Shown here: positions 53,090 to 63,260 of the stretch, piece after piece
Layout of the letters: the number at the start of each line of letters is the position of its first letter
Numbering within the stretch: the first letter of the stretch is position 1
Assembly (NCBI RefSeq): GCF_013402815.2
Contig: NZ_CP058601.1
Location: 1,612,001 to 1,676,000, forward strand
Length of the DNA: 64,000 nt
Reading direction: 5' to 3'
DNA from: Natrinema halophilum
Lineage (GTDB): Archaea; Halobacteriota; Halobacteria; Halobacteriales; Natrialbaceae
The notes under the pieces: model-generated
What the model was told of the DNA's origin: nothing
The model's database searches: none
Seen by the model: only the letters and a program-made list of their open reading frames with translations
Position numbers and translations under genes: made by a program

Positions 53090-53812
53090 ATGGGACGACG
53101 CATTCAGGGACAACGACGCGGCCGCGGAAGTTCCACGTTCCGTGCCCCGTCACACCGATACAAAGCGAAGCTCGACCACAAGAAAGAAGAGGAAGACGAC
53201 ATCGTGCGTGGGACGGTCGTGGACATCGAACACGACCCGGCCCGGTCCGCACCCATCGCCGCCGTCGAGTTCGAAGACGGCGATCAGCGACTGATCCTCG
53301 CGCCCGAAGGCATCACCGTCGGCGAAGAGCTACAGGTCGGCGTGAGCGCGGAGATCAAGCCCGGAAACACGCTTCCGCTCGCTGAGATTCCCGAAGGGGT
53401 TCCGGTCTGCAACATCGAGGCGAACCCGGGCGACGGCGGACGGTTCGCCCGCGCCTCGGGAACCAATGCGGACCTGATCACTCACGACCGCAACGCTGCG
53501 GTCGTTCAGCTTCCAAGCGGCGAGGTCAAGCGCCTTGATCCGCAGTGTCGGGCCACCATCGGCGTCGTCGCCGGCGGCGGCCGCACGGAGAAGCCGATGG
53601 TCAAGGCGGGCAACAAGTACCACAAGATGAAAGCCCGGGGCACAAAGTGGCCTCGCGTCCGTGGTGTTGCGATGAACGCCGTCGACCACCCGTTCGGTGG
53701 TGGCGGCCGCCAGCACCCCGGCAAACCCAAGTCCGTCTCGCGGGACGCCCCGCCGGGACGGAAGGTTGGTGACATCTCGTCCCGGCGCACCGGCCGAGGT
53801 GGAAACAAATGA
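53090..53812 (+). CDS. rpl2: 50S ribosomal protein L2 (uL2)
   Basis: The 240-residue protein ends with the universal L2 block [43 protein letters not shown], including the His near the peptidyl transferase centre. Two bases separate it from rpl23 and it overlaps rps19 by ATGA. Confidence 0.97.
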   Translation: MGRRIQGQRRGRGSSTFRAPSHRYKAKLDHKKEEEDDIVRGTVVDIEHDPARSAPIAAVEFEDGDQRLILAPEGITVGEELQVGVSAEIKPGNTLPLAEIPEGVPVCNIEANPGDGGRFARASGTNADLITHDRNAAVVQLPSGEVKRLDPQCRATIGVVAGGGRTEKPMVKAGNKYHKMKARGTKWPRVRGVAMNAVDHPFGGGGRQHPGKPKSVSRDAPPGRKVGDISSRRTGRGGNK

Positions 53813-54231
53813 GTCAGGAGTACCGAACCGGCCGCGAAGGTGAATTCACCTACCGCGGCCACACGCTCGAGGAGCTGCAGGAGATGGAGCTCGACGAAGT
53901 CGTGGAACTGCTACCCGCACGACAGCGGCGAAGTATCGAACGCGGCCTCTCCATCGAGAAGGAGAAGCTTCTCGAGGAGGCCCGCGAGGCGGGTGAGGAA
54001 GAGACGGCGAACGCGCCACTGCGAACGCACCTGCGGGATATGCCGATCCTGCCGGAGTTCGTTGGACTGACTTTCGAGGTCTACAACGGACAGTCGTTCG
54101 AGCGCGTACGCGTCGAACCGGAGATGATCGGCCACTATCTCGGCGAGTTCCAGTTGACGCGGACCTCCGTCGAACACGGACAGGCCGGCATCGGCGCGAC
54201 CCGATCCTCGAAGTTCGTCCCACTGAAGTGA
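53809..54231 (+). CDS. rps19: 30S ribosomal protein S19 (uS19)
   Basis: The 140-residue protein has the S19 core [47 protein letters not shown] and a positively charged [12 protein letters not shown] end. The N-terminal 60 residues form an archaeal extension. ATGA overlap with rpl2. Confidence 0.97.
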   Translation: MSQEYRTGREGEFTYRGHTLEELQEMELDEVVELLPARQRRSIERGLSIEKEKLLEEAREAGEEETANAPLRTHLRDMPILPEFVGLTFEVYNGQSFERVRVEPEMIGHYLGEFQLTRTSVEHGQAGIGATRSSKFVPLK

Positions 54232-54238
54232 TCATCGC

Positions 54239-54718
54239 ATGGGAATCAACTACTCAGTCGACGCGGATCCGGATGCCACGGCGAAAGCGATGCTCCGGGA
54301 GCGTCATATGAGCCACAAGCACAGCAAGGAAGTCGCCCGCGAGCTCAAGGGCCGAACCGTCGGCGACGCCCGAGCGTACCTTCAGGACGTCATCGACGAG
54401 ACACAGTCGGTGCCGTTTAAGTCCCACAACACCGGCGCCGGACACCGCTCCGACGTCGACGGCTGGGACGCCGGCAAGTATCCCGAGAAGGTCTCGGGCG
54501 AGTTCCTCGACCTCCTCGAGAACGTCGAGGCCAACGCGGACCACCAGGGATTCGACGGCGAATCCATGGAAATCGTCCACGTTGCGGCACACAAGGTCGG
54601 CGAATCCGTCGGCCGCAAGCCCCGTGCGATGGGGCGAGCGTCGTCCTGGAACACGCCACAGGTCGACGTCGAGATCATCGTCGAAGAACAGCGCGAAACA
54701 GCGGAGGACGATAGTTAA
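54239..54718 (+). CDS. rpl22: 50S ribosomal protein L22 (uL22)
   Basis: The 159-residue protein has MGINYSVDADPDATAKAMLRE, a HKHSKEVARELKGR helix and the beta-hairpin that lines the exit tunnel (RKPRAMGRASSWNTPQVDVEIIVEE). It begins 7 bp after rps19 and its TAA overlaps the start of rps3 by one base. Confidence 0.97.
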   Translation: MGINYSVDADPDATAKAMLRERHMSHKHSKEVARELKGRTVGDARAYLQDVIDETQSVPFKSHNTGAGHRSDVDGWDAGKYPEKVSGEFLDLLENVEANADHQGFDGESMEIVHVAAHKVGESVGRKPRAMGRASSWNTPQVDVEIIVEEQRETAEDDS

Positions 54719-55671
54719 TGGCTGACGAACACCAATTCATCGAAAACGGCCTGCAGCGGTCCCAAATCGACGAGTTCTTCCAGGAAGAGCTCGGCCGCGC
54801 AGGGTACGGTGGTATGGACGTCGCCAAGACGCCGATGGGAACGCAGATCGTCCTCAAGGCGGAAAAGCCCGGGATGGTCATCGGCAAAGGCGGCGAGAAC
54901 ATCCGAAAGGTCACGACGGCCCTGGAGGAGCGGTTCAACCTCGAGGACCCCCAGATCGACGTTCAGGAAGTCGACGAACCCGACCTCAACGCACGGATCG
55001 TCGCGGACCGACTGGCGAACGCACTCGAACGCGGCTGGTACTTCCGAAAAGCCGGTCACACGACGATCGACCGGATCATGGAAGCCGGCGCGCTCGGTGC
55101 GGAGATCGTCCTCTCTGGAAAGGTGACGGGCGCACGATCGCGCGTCGAAAAGTTCAACCGAGGCTACATCAAGCACAACGGCGAACCCGCAGAGGAGGTC
55201 GTCGACCACGGCCAGGGCGTCGCGGTCATGAAACTCGGCACGATCGGCGTGGACGTCAAGATCATTCCGCCGGGTGCCGAGTTGCCCGACGACTTCCAGA
55301 TCAACGAGGACATGGATCCGGAAGAGCTCGTCCCGGAGGCCGTCGAGGCCAACGAGGCCGAAGGCGTCGAAGAGCTTCTCGAAGGCGAGCCCGAAGCGGC
55401 CGAAGCAGCTGACTCCGGCGTCGAGGCCGAAGCCGACGAAGCCGTCGAGACTGTCGACGAGGACGTCGAGGAAGTCATCGAAGAGGAAGTCGAGTCCGAT
55501 ACCGGCGAGGAGTTCGACGAGGTCGAAGTCCCCGGCGGTGACGAGGACGTCGAAGAAGAACTCGACGAACTCGAGGAAGACGTCGAGGCAGAGGCCGAAG
55601 AACTCGTCGCGGAGATGGAAGACGAGGAGGCCGCCGACGAGGAAGACGAAGACGAGGGAGGTGACGCCTGA
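54718..55671 (+). CDS. rps3: 30S ribosomal protein S3 (uS3) with long acidic tail
   Basis: The 317-residue protein has the KH domain [12 protein letters not shown] (GKGG at 56-59) and the C-terminal S3 domain with [14 protein letters not shown]. After about residue 203 comes an acidic Glu/Asp/Ala tail of about 110 residues, common in haloarchaeal S3 but long. The 1-base overlaps at both ends tie it into the operon. Confidence 0.96.
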   Translation: MADEHQFIENGLQRSQIDEFFQEELGRAGYGGMDVAKTPMGTQIVLKAEKPGMVIGKGGENIRKVTTALEERFNLEDPQIDVQEVDEPDLNARIVADRLANALERGWYFRKAGHTTIDRIMEAGALGAEIVLSGKVTGARSRVEKFNRGYIKHNGEPAEEVVDHGQGVAVMKLGTIGVDVKIIPPGAELPDDFQINEDMDPEELVPEAVEANEAEGVEELLEGEPEAAEAADSGVEAEADEAVETVDEDVEEVIEEEVESDTGEEFDEVEVPGGDEDVEEELDELEEDVEAEAEELVAEMEDEEAADEEDEDEGGDA

Positions 55672-55895
55672 TGGCGATTCTCCACGTCGAAGAAATCCGC
55701 GACATGACGCCTGCCGAACGGCAGGAGGAACTCGAGGAACTCGAGACGGAACTGCTGAACCAGAAGTCCGTCCTCGCAGCCGGCGGGGCCCCGGAGAATC
55801 CAGGTCGAATCGGCGAACTGGGTCGCACCGTCGCGCGGATCAAGACGATCCAGCGCGAGGAGGGGGATTTCGCGGACGAAGCCGACGAAGAATAA
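55671..55895 (+). CDS. rpl29: 50S ribosomal protein L29 (uL29)
   Basis: The 74-residue two-helix protein has the L29 pattern: [30 protein letters not shown], then [23 protein letters not shown] overlap with rps3. Confidence 0.95.
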   Translation: MAILHVEEIRDMTPAERQEELEELETELLNQKSVLAAGGAPENPGRIGELGRTVARIKTIQREEGDFADEADEE

Positions 55896-55905
55896 CACGA
55901 TACCA

Positions 55906-56370
55906 ATGGCACTGACACCCGAAACCTTGCCGCGACACGAACTCAACGGACTCCCCGTCCGAGTCGTCGAGAGCGACGACTCTTCGCGGGTTGGTCTCGA
56001 TGGAAGAGTCGTCATCGAGACGACGAAGACCCTTTCCATAGAGATTCGAGAGAGCGGCGAATCTCGGGTCGTCACGGTGCCGAAATCGGGCTCGACGTTC
56101 GAATTCGCGATCACAGATGAAGCCGCCGACTCCGGAAAGGAGTCGGGGACTGCGTCCAAACTGGCCGACACTCAACCCGGGGGTTTCGAGCGATCGGAAG
56201 CCGCGGACCGGGCCGGCGGCGATGCCGCCGACCATCGAGGCGATGATTCCGCCTGGAATCACCGCCACGCCGCCGGCGAGGACGGAGCCTACGTTACGGT
56301 CGATGGCTCGCGACTGCTCTCACGACCCGCCCGACGCACGGAAACAAGTGGTGATTCACCATGGCAATAG
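55906..56370 (+). CDS. rnp1: ribonuclease P protein component 1 (Rpp29)
   Basis: The 154-residue protein has the Rpp29 beta-barrel in two parts: [22 protein letters not shown] ... [21 protein letters not shown] and, after an insert, a short end with [16 protein letters not shown]. The insert (about residues 72-128) is rich in Asp, Ala and His and is unlikely to be part of the barrel. It binds RNase P RNA and helps pre-tRNA 5' processing. It overlaps rps17 by 10 bp. Confidence 0.9.
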   Translation: MALTPETLPRHELNGLPVRVVESDDSSRVGLDGRVVIETTKTLSIEIRESGESRVVTVPKSGSTFEFAITDEAADSGKESGTASKLADTQPGGFERSEAADRAGGDAADHRGDDSAWNHRHAAGEDGAYVTVDGSRLLSRPARRTETSGDSPWQ

Positions 56371-56798
56371 GACTAGACGTTGAAACCCCTCCGGAACCCG
56401 AAAACCCGGAGGAATACGACTACGAGACCTGTCCGTTCTACGGCGAACTCTCCGTTCGAGGCCAGATCCTCGAAGGGACCGTCGTATCGACGGACATGGA
56501 CAAGACCGTAGTCGTCGAGCGAGAGTACGATGTGGCGGTTCCGAAATACGACCGCCAGATGAAACGACGCTCGCGCATCCCGGCTCACGTGCCGGGCGTG
56601 CTCGAGCCGCTCTCGGTCGGTGACACGGTCAAGATCGCAGAGACCCGACCACTGTCGAAGACGAAATCGCACGTGGTCGTCGAAGTAACCGAAGAAGCGA
56701 CTGCGGAAGACCTCGCCGAACTCACGAGTCAGGCCGAGCCTGAGCCGGAGCTTTCCGACGAGGATTTCGCCGCGACCGAACCCGAAGGTGATCAGTGA
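56361..56798 (+). CDS. rps17: 30S ribosomal protein S17 (uS17)
   Basis: The 145-residue protein has the S17 core [56 protein letters not shown] and [18 protein letters not shown]. An acidic C-terminal tail (about residues 110-145) extends it beyond the usual archaeal length. TGATG overlap with rpl14. Confidence 0.96.
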   Translation: MAIGLDVETPPEPENPEEYDYETCPFYGELSVRGQILEGTVVSTDMDKTVVVEREYDVAVPKYDRQMKRRSRIPAHVPGVLEPLSVGDTVKIAETRPLSKTKSHVVVEVTEEATAEDLAELTSQAEPEPELSDEDFAATEPEGDQ

Positions 56799-57196
56799 TG
56801 GAGGCGATGAAGGCCGACGTCACCCAGGGCCTCAAAAAGGGCTCGCTGGTTACGTGTGCCGACAACACCGGCGCACGCGAACTGAAGGTCATCAGCGTTG
56901 CGGGCTATCAGGGGACGAAGAACCGCCAGCCGAAGGCTGGAATCGGTGACAAGGTGACTGTTTCAGTCACGAAAGGGACCCCCGAGATGCGCCGACAGGT
57001 CCTCGAGGCCGTCGTCGTCCGCCAGCGGAAGTCGATCCGCCGGCCGGACGGCACGCGGCTCAAGTTCGAGGACAACGCGGCGGTCATCATCGACGAGAAC
57101 GAAGAGCCCCGCGGAACGGAGATCAAGGGGCCGATCGCCCGCGAAGTCGCAGAGCGCTTCGGAGCAATCGCCAGCACGGCGACGATGATCGTATAG
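56798..57196 (+). CDS. rpl14: 50S ribosomal protein L14 (uL14)
   Basis: The 132-residue L14 starts at ATG 56798, which overlaps the TGA of rps17; a GTG one codon earlier is open but not needed. It has [69 protein letters not shown]. It lies at the subunit interface. Confidence 0.96.
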   Translation: MEAMKADVTQGLKKGSLVTCADNTGARELKVISVAGYQGTKNRQPKAGIGDKVTVSVTKGTPEMRRQVLEAVVVRQRKSIRRPDGTRLKFEDNAAVIIDENEEPRGTEIKGPIAREVAERFGAIASTATMIV

Positions 57197-57198
57197 AT

Positions 57199-57555
57199 AT
57201 GAGCAAGCAACCACACAAACAGCGAACGCAAACGGAGCGTGCCCCGCTGCACGAGCGACAGAAGCAGCTGCACGCGACGCTGTCCGACGAGCTTCGCGAG
57301 GAGTACGACACACGTCGCACCCGCGTCAACGCGGGCGACACCGTCGAGGTCATGCGCGGCGACCACGCCGGCGACGATGGCGAGGTCCTCCGTGCGATCC
57401 TCGAAGACGGGACGATTCACGTCGAGGACGTCACCGTTGAGACGGCCGACGGCGAGGAAGTGCCACGGCCGCTCGACCCGTCGAACGTCCGAATCACGGA
57501 GCTCGATCTCGAGGACGAGCGTCGCGAGGCGCGTCTCGAAGGTGATAGTGAATGA
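57199..57555 (+). CDS. rpl24: 50S ribosomal protein L24 (uL24)
   Basis: The 118-residue protein has the archaeal L24 N-terminal helix ([22 protein letters not shown]) and the KOW motif [18 protein letters not shown]. Two bases after rpl14, ATGA overlap with rps4e. Confidence 0.96.
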   Translation: MSKQPHKQRTQTERAPLHERQKQLHATLSDELREEYDTRRTRVNAGDTVEVMRGDHAGDDGEVLRAILEDGTIHVEDVTVETADGEEVPRPLDPSNVRITELDLEDERREARLEGDSE

Positions 57556-58247
57556 CGAAACACCAGAAACGACTATCGGTACCGAAGTCCTGGCCGGTCG
57601 AGCGAAAGACCGAGACCTTTACGGTCAAGGCCGATGCCGGCCCGCACGGCGAAGACGGGGTTCCGCTCGTCGTCCTCCTGCGGGACGTCCTCGGCTACGT
57701 GGACTCACGGAAGGAAGCGCGATACGCCCTGTCGGAGGATGCGATCCTCGTCAACGGGGACGCCATCAACGACGAACAGCGCCCGATCGGCATGTTCGAC
57801 ATCGTCGCGTTCCCGGACCGCGAGGAGTACTACCGCGTCTTCCCCGACGAAGGCGGTCGGCTCGCGCTGACCGAGATAGACGAGGATTCGGCCCAGAGCC
57901 GCCTCGGCAAGATCGAGGGGAAACAGCAGGTTTCGGGTGGCGACACCCAGCTGACGCTGCACGACGGGACGACCGTCATTACCGACGACGATTACAACAC
58001 GAAGGACTCGATCGTCATCGACAACGACGACAAGTCGGTCGTCGCCCACTTCCCCTACGAAGAGGGCGCGCTCGTGACGGCCGTTCGCGGCAATCACGGC
58101 GGCAAGATCGGCGAGATCGACGCGATCGACGTGACGCCCGGAAGCGGATCCAACACCGTCGGCGTCTCGATGGAGGACGGCGGCTTCGAGACCATCGAAG
58201 AGTACGTCGTCGTCATCGACGAGAACTTCACGGGTGATGACGAATGA
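57552..58247 (+). CDS. rps4e: 30S ribosomal protein S4e (eS4)
   Basis: The 231-residue protein has the S4e order: N-terminal [15 protein letters not shown]4 RNA-binding domain ([19 protein letters not shown]), the eS4 central domain and a C-terminal KOW motif near [15 protein letters not shown]. Archaea and eukaryotes only. ATGA overlaps on both sides. Confidence 0.96.
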   Translation: MTKHQKRLSVPKSWPVERKTETFTVKADAGPHGEDGVPLVVLLRDVLGYVDSRKEARYALSEDAILVNGDAINDEQRPIGMFDIVAFPDREEYYRVFPDEGGRLALTEIDEDSAQSRLGKIEGKQQVSGGDTQLTLHDGTTVITDDDYNTKDSIVIDNDDKSVVAHFPYEEGALVTAVRGNHGGKIGEIDAIDVTPGSGSNTVGVSMEDGGFETIEEYVVVIDENFTGDDE

Positions 58248-58783
58248 GCGAAGCTGAAGCCGGCGAGTTCCACGAAATGCGCGAACCGCGCGTCGAGAAA
58301 GTCGTCGTCCACATGGGCGTCGGCCAGGGTGGTCGCGAACTCGGCAAGGCCGAGGACATCATCCAGGAGGTCACCGGGCAGGATAGCGTTCGGACCCAGG
58401 CCAAACGGACCGAACCCGACTTCGGCATCCGCCAGGGCGATCCGATCGGCACGAAGGTCACCCTTCGCGGCGACGACGCCCACCAGTTCCTCGAGACAGC
58501 GCTGCCGCTTTCGGACGTTTCGTCGGCGCAGTTCGACGACACGGGGAACTTCAGCTTCGGTGTCGAGGAACACACCGACTTCCCCAGCCAGGAGTACGAC
58601 CCGAACGTCGGGATCTACGGATTGGACGTCACTGTCAACCTAGTGCGTCCCGGCTACCGCATCGCCAAGCGCGACAAGGCCACCCGATCGATCCCGTCGA
58701 ACCACAGACTGACCCCCGAGGACGCAATCGCGTTCCTCGAGGCGAACTTCGACGTCAGCGTGGAGGGCGCAGACGATGAGTGA
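58244..58783 (+). CDS. rpl5: 50S ribosomal protein L5 (uL5)
   Basis: The 179-residue protein has [29 protein letters not shown] and the C-terminal [35 protein letters not shown]. It contacts 5S rRNA and the P-site tRNA. It overlaps rps14 by 8 bp. Confidence 0.96.
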   Translation: MSEAEAGEFHEMREPRVEKVVVHMGVGQGGRELGKAEDIIQEVTGQDSVRTQAKRTEPDFGIRQGDPIGTKVTLRGDDAHQFLETALPLSDVSSAQFDDTGNFSFGVEEHTDFPSQEYDPNVGIYGLDVTVNLVRPGYRIAKRDKATRSIPSNHRLTPEDAIAFLEANFDVSVEGADDE

Positions 58784-58964
58784 GAGCGAAACAGAACCAG
58801 ATAACGACCGCACGGGCGAGCACGCGGCGAAGCGAACGGGACAGATCGAGTCCTGCCAGCGCTGCGGCCGCGAGCAGGGGCTCGTTGGAAAATACGACAT
58901 CAACCTCTGCCGGCAGTGCTTCCGCGAGATTGCCCGCGACATGGGATTCAAGAAGTATCGATAA
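58776..58964 (+). CDS. rps14: 30S ribosomal protein S14 (uS14, zinc-binding)
   Basis: The 62-residue protein has the zinc finger CQRC/CRQC ([22 protein letters not shown]) and the basic MGFKKYR end. The N-terminal 25 residues are acidic. It overlaps rpl5 by 8 bp; TAA followed by one base before rps8. Confidence 0.96.
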   Translation: MSESETEPDNDRTGEHAAKRTGQIESCQRCGREQGLVGKYDINLCRQCFREIARDMGFKKYR

Positions 58965-58965
58965 C

Positions 58966-59358
58966 ATGACCGGAAACGATCCACTCAGCAACGCGCTCTC
59001 GGGACTCGACAACGCCGAGAGCGTGGGTCATCTTACCCACGAGGTAACGCCCGCCTCGAACGAAATCGGCAGCGTACTCGAGGTCTTCTACGACCGCGGG
59101 TACATCGACGGCTTCGAGTACGTCGACGACGGGAAAGCCGGTCAGTTCGAGGTCGAATTGAAAGGAGCGATCAACGAGTGCGGCCCCATCAAGCCCCGCT
59201 ACGCCGTCGGTTCTGAGGACTTCGAGAAGTGGGAGAAACGGTATCTCCCCGCTCGAGACTTCGGTGCCCTCGTCGTCACGACGAGCAGTGGCATTATGAG
59301 CCACTACGAGGCGCGCGAACAGGGTATTGGGGGCCAGGTGATCGCGTACGTCTACTAA
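58966..59358 (+). CDS. rps8: 30S ribosomal protein S8 (uS8)
   Basis: The 130-residue S8 starts at ATG 58966 ([21 protein letters not shown]), one base after the rps14 stop. It has [32 protein letters not shown] and the conserved C-terminal [24 protein letters not shown]. Confidence 0.96.
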   Translation: MTGNDPLSNALSGLDNAESVGHLTHEVTPASNEIGSVLEVFYDRGYIDGFEYVDDGKAGQFEVELKGAINECGPIKPRYAVGSEDFEKWEKRYLPARDFGALVVTTSSGIMSHYEAREQGIGGQVIAYVY

Positions 59359-59360
59359 CA

Positions 59361-59894
59361 ATGCGAGTCGAACTGGAAATTCCCGAAAACGTATCCGTCG
59401 AGGTCGATCGGTTCGACGTGACCGTCGAGGGCCCGGAAGGTAGCGTCTCACGCCGCCTCTGGTACCCCGACGTGACCGTCGAAGCCGACGACGAGCAGGT
59501 GGTCATCGAAAGCGGTTCCGAGGACGCGAAGACGAACGCGACCGTCGGTACCTTCGAGAGCCACATCCAGAACGCCGTCCACGGCGTGACCGAAGGCTGG
59601 GAGTACGAGATGGAAGTCTTCTACTCTCACTTCCCGATGCAAGTCCGCGTGGAAGGCGACGAGGTCGTCATCGAAAACTTCCTCGGCGAAAAGGCAGCGC
59701 GACGAACGACTATCCACGGTGAGACCGAGGTTGCCGTCGACGACGAACAGCTCGTCCTGTCCGGCCCCGACAAGGAACACGTCGGACAGACGGCAGCCGA
59801 TATCGAGCAACTGACGAAAGTCAGCGGCAAGGACACCCGAATCTTCCAGGACGGGGTCTACATCACCAACAAACCCGCCAAGGGAGGTGTCTAA
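59361..59894 (+). CDS. rpl6: 50S ribosomal protein L6 (uL6)
   Basis: The 177-residue protein has two L6 repeats: VSVEVDRFDVTVEGPEGSVSRRLWYPD and MQVRVEGDEVVIENFLGEKAARRTTIHGETEVAVDDEQLVLSGPDKEHVGQTAADIEQ. It ends RIFQDGVYITNKP. Two bases after rps8 and three before rpl32e. Confidence 0.96.
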   Translation: MRVELEIPENVSVEVDRFDVTVEGPEGSVSRRLWYPDVTVEADDEQVVIESGSEDAKTNATVGTFESHIQNAVHGVTEGWEYEMEVFYSHFPMQVRVEGDEVVIENFLGEKAARRTTIHGETEVAVDDEQLVLSGPDKEHVGQTAADIEQLTKVSGKDTRIFQDGVYITNKPAKGGV

Positions 59895-59897
59895 TAG

Positions 59898-60641
59898 ATG
59901 GCAGACGACGAACGACCGAACGACGAGGAGACGGCTGCGGACGAACCGCAGGAACTCGAGGAAATAAGCGGTGTCGGGGAGAGCAAGGCCGACGCGCTCC
60001 GCGAGGCCGGTTTCGAGTCCATCGAAGACGTCAAAGAAGCCGATCAATCCGAACTGGCCGATGCCGAAGGCATCGGGAACGCGCTCGCAGCGCGTATCAA
60101 AGCGGACGTCGGCGACCTCGAGGTTAGCGAAGAGACCGAAGCCGAAATCGAAGACGAGGGCGTCGAGGAAGAAGAGCCAGCCGAAGACGTCGAGACGGAA
60201 CTGCAGGCCCGCGGACTTACCGAGAAGACACCCGACCTCTCCGAGGACGAGCAGCGACTGCTCAGCCGCCGGCAGAGCGAGGGCAACCCGCAGTTCAATC
60301 GGCAGGATTACCACAAGAAAAAGCGGACGCCGGAATCCTGGCGTCGACCGCGCGGCCAACTGTCCAAACAGCGCCGCGGCGTCAAGGGCAAGGGCCCGAA
60401 AGTTCAGGCCGGCTACCGCACGCCGGAGGCCGTCCGAGGCAAACACCCAAGCGGCTTCGAGGAAGTGTACGTCGAGAACGTAGACGACCTCGAGGGCGTC
60501 GACAGCGACCGTGAGGCGGTTCGAATCGCTTCTGCGGTCGGCGCGCGAAAGCGCGAACGGATCGAGGAGGAAGCCGAAGAACAGGGCGTCCGCGTCCTGA
60601 ACCCGACCTACGAAGAAGTCGAGGTGGAATCAAATGACTGA
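59898..60641 (+). CDS. rpl32e: 50S ribosomal protein L32e (eL32) with HhH extension
   Basis: The 247-residue protein has an acidic N-terminal extension with a helix-hairpin-helix pair ([53 protein letters not shown], about 20-75) and a second acidic stretch. It then has the true L32e ([42 protein letters not shown] ...). The extension doubles the size of the eukaryal protein and is a haloarchaeal trait. It overlaps rpl19e by 8 bp. Confidence 0.94.
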   Translation: MADDERPNDEETAADEPQELEEISGVGESKADALREAGFESIEDVKEADQSELADAEGIGNALAARIKADVGDLEVSEETEAEIEDEGVEEEEPAEDVETELQARGLTEKTPDLSEDEQRLLSRRQSEGNPQFNRQDYHKKKRTPESWRRPRGQLSKQRRGVKGKGPKVQAGYRTPEAVRGKHPSGFEEVYVENVDDLEGVDSDREAVRIASAVGARKRERIEEEAEEQGVRVLNPTYEEVEVESND

Positions 60642-61083
60642 TCTCTCAGCACAGAAGCGACTGGCTGCCGACGTCCTCGACGTCGGGAAGAATCGCGTCT
60701 GGCTCGATCCCGACGCGCAAGGCGACATCGCCGAGGCGATCACTCGAGACGAAATCCGCGAACTCGTCGACGAGGGTCGCATTCAGGCCGACGATCCCAG
60801 CGGCAATTCCCGGGGTCGTGCACGCGAGCGCAACGAAAAGCGCTCCTACGGCCACCAGAACGGCCACGGAAAGCGCCGCGGCAAGAAAGGCGCACGCAAA
60901 AACGAGAAAGACGAGTGGCAGAACAAGATTCGCGCACAGCGCCGGAAGCTGCGCGAACTCCGCGACAAGGGCGAACTGACGCCCACGCAGTACCGCGAGC
61001 TCTACAAGAAGGCTGGCGGCGGGGAGTTCCGAAGCGTCCGGTACCTGTTGAACTACATCGACGACAACTACGGTAACCAATAA
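60634..61083 (+). CDS. rpl19e: 50S ribosomal protein L19e (eL19)
   Basis: The 149-residue protein has the helical L19e pattern: [52 protein letters not shown]-like basic region ([25 protein letters not shown]) and a C-terminal helix. One-base overlap with rpl18. Confidence 0.95.
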   Translation: MTDLSAQKRLAADVLDVGKNRVWLDPDAQGDIAEAITRDEIRELVDEGRIQADDPSGNSRGRARERNEKRSYGHQNGHGKRRGKKGARKNEKDEWQNKIRAQRRKLRELRDKGELTPTQYRELYKKAGGGEFRSVRYLLNYIDDNYGNQ

Positions 61084-61631
61084 TGGCGACAGGACCACGA
61101 TACAAAGTACCGATGCGGCGTCGCCGTGAGGTCCGAACGGACTACCATCAGAGGTTGCGCCTGCTGAAATCGGGCAAGCCCCGCCTCGTTGCTCGCAAGA
61201 GCAACAAGCACACTACGGCGCAGCTGATCACTCCCGGACCTCAGGGAGACGAGACGCTTGCGAGTGCACACTCGAGCGATCTCGAAGAGTACGGCTGGGA
61301 CGCTCCCACGAGTAACATTTCCGCGGCCTACCTGACCGGCCTGCTGGCCGGCACGCGGGCTGTCGACGCCGGTCTCGAGGAGGCAGTTCTCGACATCGGC
61401 CTCAATACGGCGACACCCGGGAACAAAGTGTTCGCGGTACAGGAGGGAGCGATCGACGCCGGTCTCGAGATTCCGCACAACGATAGCGTGCTGGCGGACT
61501 GGTCGCGTACACGCGGCGAACACATCGCCGAGTACGCCGAACAACTCGATGAACCGCTGTACAGCGGTGACTTCGACGCAACTGAACTGCCCGAACACTT
61601 CGACGACGTACGAGAGGCGATTCTCGAATGA
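61083..61631 (+). CDS. rpl18: 50S ribosomal protein L18 (uL18)
   Basis: The 182-residue protein has [46 protein letters not shown] and [51 protein letters not shown]. It binds 5S rRNA. ATGA overlap with rps5. Confidence 0.96.
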   Translation: MATGPRYKVPMRRRREVRTDYHQRLRLLKSGKPRLVARKSNKHTTAQLITPGPQGDETLASAHSSDLEEYGWDAPTSNISAAYLTGLLAGTRAVDAGLEEAVLDIGLNTATPGNKVFAVQEGAIDAGLEIPHNDSVLADWSRTRGEHIAEYAEQLDEPLYSGDFDATELPEHFDDVREAILE

Positions 61632-62290
61632 GTGGAAACAACTACAACGACGACGGCTGGCAGCCCGTCACCCGTCTCGGCCGGCAGGTCCAGGAGGGCG
61701 AGATCGACGACATGGAGACCGCCCTCAACTCTGGCCTCCCACTGAAAGAACCCGAACTCGTCGACCAGCTCCTTCCGGGGCTGGAAGACGAGGTGCTGGA
61801 CATCAACATGGTCCAGCGAATGACCGACTCCGGACGACGCGTGAAGTTCCGCTGCGTCGTCACCGTCGGCAACCGCGATGGGTTCGTCGGCTACGCCGAG
61901 GGTCGAGATGACCAGGTCGGGTCTGCTATCCAGAAGGCGATCGGTATCGCGAAACTGAACATGATCCAGGTTCCCCGCGGCTCGGGATCCTGGGAGGACC
62001 GCTCGGACCGGCCCCACTCGCTGACTCGACGGACGACCGGCAAGGCCGGCTCCGTCGAGGTCGAGGTCATCCCGGCCCCCGAAGGACTCGGTCTGGCCGC
62101 GAGCGACACCGTCCGCGCCGTCCTCGAACTGGCCGGCATCGAAAACGCCTGGACCAAGAGCCACGGAAACACTCGAACGACGGTCAACCTCGCGAAAGCG
62201 ACGTTCAACGCGCTCGAGAACGCTTCCCAGTCGCGACAGCCGCGACGGAACCGTGGCGGCCGAGAGGAACCTGAGGTGGCCGATCAATGA
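61628..62290 (+). CDS. rps5: 30S ribosomal protein S5 (uS5)
   Basis: The 220-residue protein has the archaeal S5 N-terminal [24 protein letters not shown], double-stranded RNA-binding part ([41 protein letters not shown]) and C-terminal [22 protein letters not shown] overlaps on both sides. Confidence 0.96.
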   Translation: MSGNNYNDDGWQPVTRLGRQVQEGEIDDMETALNSGLPLKEPELVDQLLPGLEDEVLDINMVQRMTDSGRRVKFRCVVTVGNRDGFVGYAEGRDDQVGSAIQKAIGIAKLNMIQVPRGSGSWEDRSDRPHSLTRRTTGKAGSVEVEVIPAPEGLGLAASDTVRAVLELAGIENAWTKSHGNTRTTVNLAKATFNALENASQSRQPRRNRGGREEPEVADQ

Positions 62291-62754
62291 AGGCCATCGT
62301 CCAGGTTCGCGGCGAAGTGAACCGACAGGAAGACGTCGAAGACACCCTGTCGATGCTCAACGTCCACAGCGTCAACCACTGCACGCTCGTTCCCGAAACC
62401 GACGCGTACGAGGGAATGATCGCGAAGGTCAACGACTACGTCGCCCACGGCGAGCCGAGCACGGACGTCCTCGAGACGCTCCTCGAAAAGCGCGCAGAGC
62501 CCCTCGAGGGCAACCAATCCGACGTCAACGAGGAGTGGCTCGTCGAGAACACCGAGTACGACGACTTCGGAGAACTGGCCGAAGCGCTCGTCGACGAAGA
62601 GACGACACTTCGTGACGAGGGACTGTCACCAACACTTCGACTTCACCCACCGCGAGGCGGTCACGAGGGTATCAAAAAGCCAACAATCGAAGGCGGCCAA
62701 CTCGGAAAACATACAACAGGGGAGATTAACGACCTCCTAGAATCGATGCGATAA
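62287..62754 (+). CDS. rpl30: 50S ribosomal protein L30 (uL30)
   Basis: The 155-residue protein has the L30 core [54 protein letters not shown] and the archaeal C-terminal extension [28 protein letters not shown] overlap with rps5. Confidence 0.96.
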   Translation: MKAIVQVRGEVNRQEDVEDTLSMLNVHSVNHCTLVPETDAYEGMIAKVNDYVAHGEPSTDVLETLLEKRAEPLEGNQSDVNEEWLVENTEYDDFGELAEALVDEETTLRDEGLSPTLRLHPPRGGHEGIKKPTIEGGQLGKHTTGEINDLLESMR

Positions 62755-62756
62755 CC

Positions 62757-63257
62757 ATGACGAGCAAAAAACGACGCCAGCGCGGATCGCGCACCCACAG
62801 CGGCGGTTCTCACAAGAACCGACGCGGTGCGGGCCACCGCGGTGGCCGCGGCCGTGCAGGACGCAGCAAGCACGAGTTCCACAACTACGAACCGAAAGGC
62901 AAACACGGCTTCAAGCGACCGCACGACATCCGCGAGGAAGTCGCAGAGATCGACGTTCAGAAGTTAGACGAGGATGCGATCCTCTACGTCGCGGACGACC
63001 TCGCAACGGAGACCGATGACGGCTACGAACTCGACGCTCGAGACATCGTCGAGGACGGCCACGAGGCCGACGTCGTCAAGGTCCTCGGATCGGGTCAGGT
63101 CCGCAACCAGCTGACCGTCACCGCGGACGCCTTCTCCGATGCAGCCCGCGAGAAACTCGAAGAAGCGGGCGGCGAGGCGGTCCTCTCCGAACGCGGCGAG
63201 GAGCGGGCGGCCGAAGACGAGGACGCCGAAGCCGACGCAGAACAGGACGAGGAATAA
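62757..63257 (+). CDS. rpl15: 50S ribosomal protein L15 (uL15)
   Basis: The 166-residue protein starts TSKKRRQRGSRTHSGGSHKNRRGAGHRGGRGRAGRSKHEFHNYEPKGKHGFKRP, the glycine- and arginine-rich L15 tail, followed by the L15 fold and an acidic C-terminus. It ends 3 bp before secY. Confidence 0.96.
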   Translation: MTSKKRRQRGSRTHSGGSHKNRRGAGHRGGRGRAGRSKHEFHNYEPKGKHGFKRPHDIREEVAEIDVQKLDEDAILYVADDLATETDDGYELDARDIVEDGHEADVVKVLGSGQVRNQLTVTADAFSDAAREKLEEAGGEAVLSERGEERAAEDEDAEADAEQDEE

Positions 63258-63260
63258 CAT

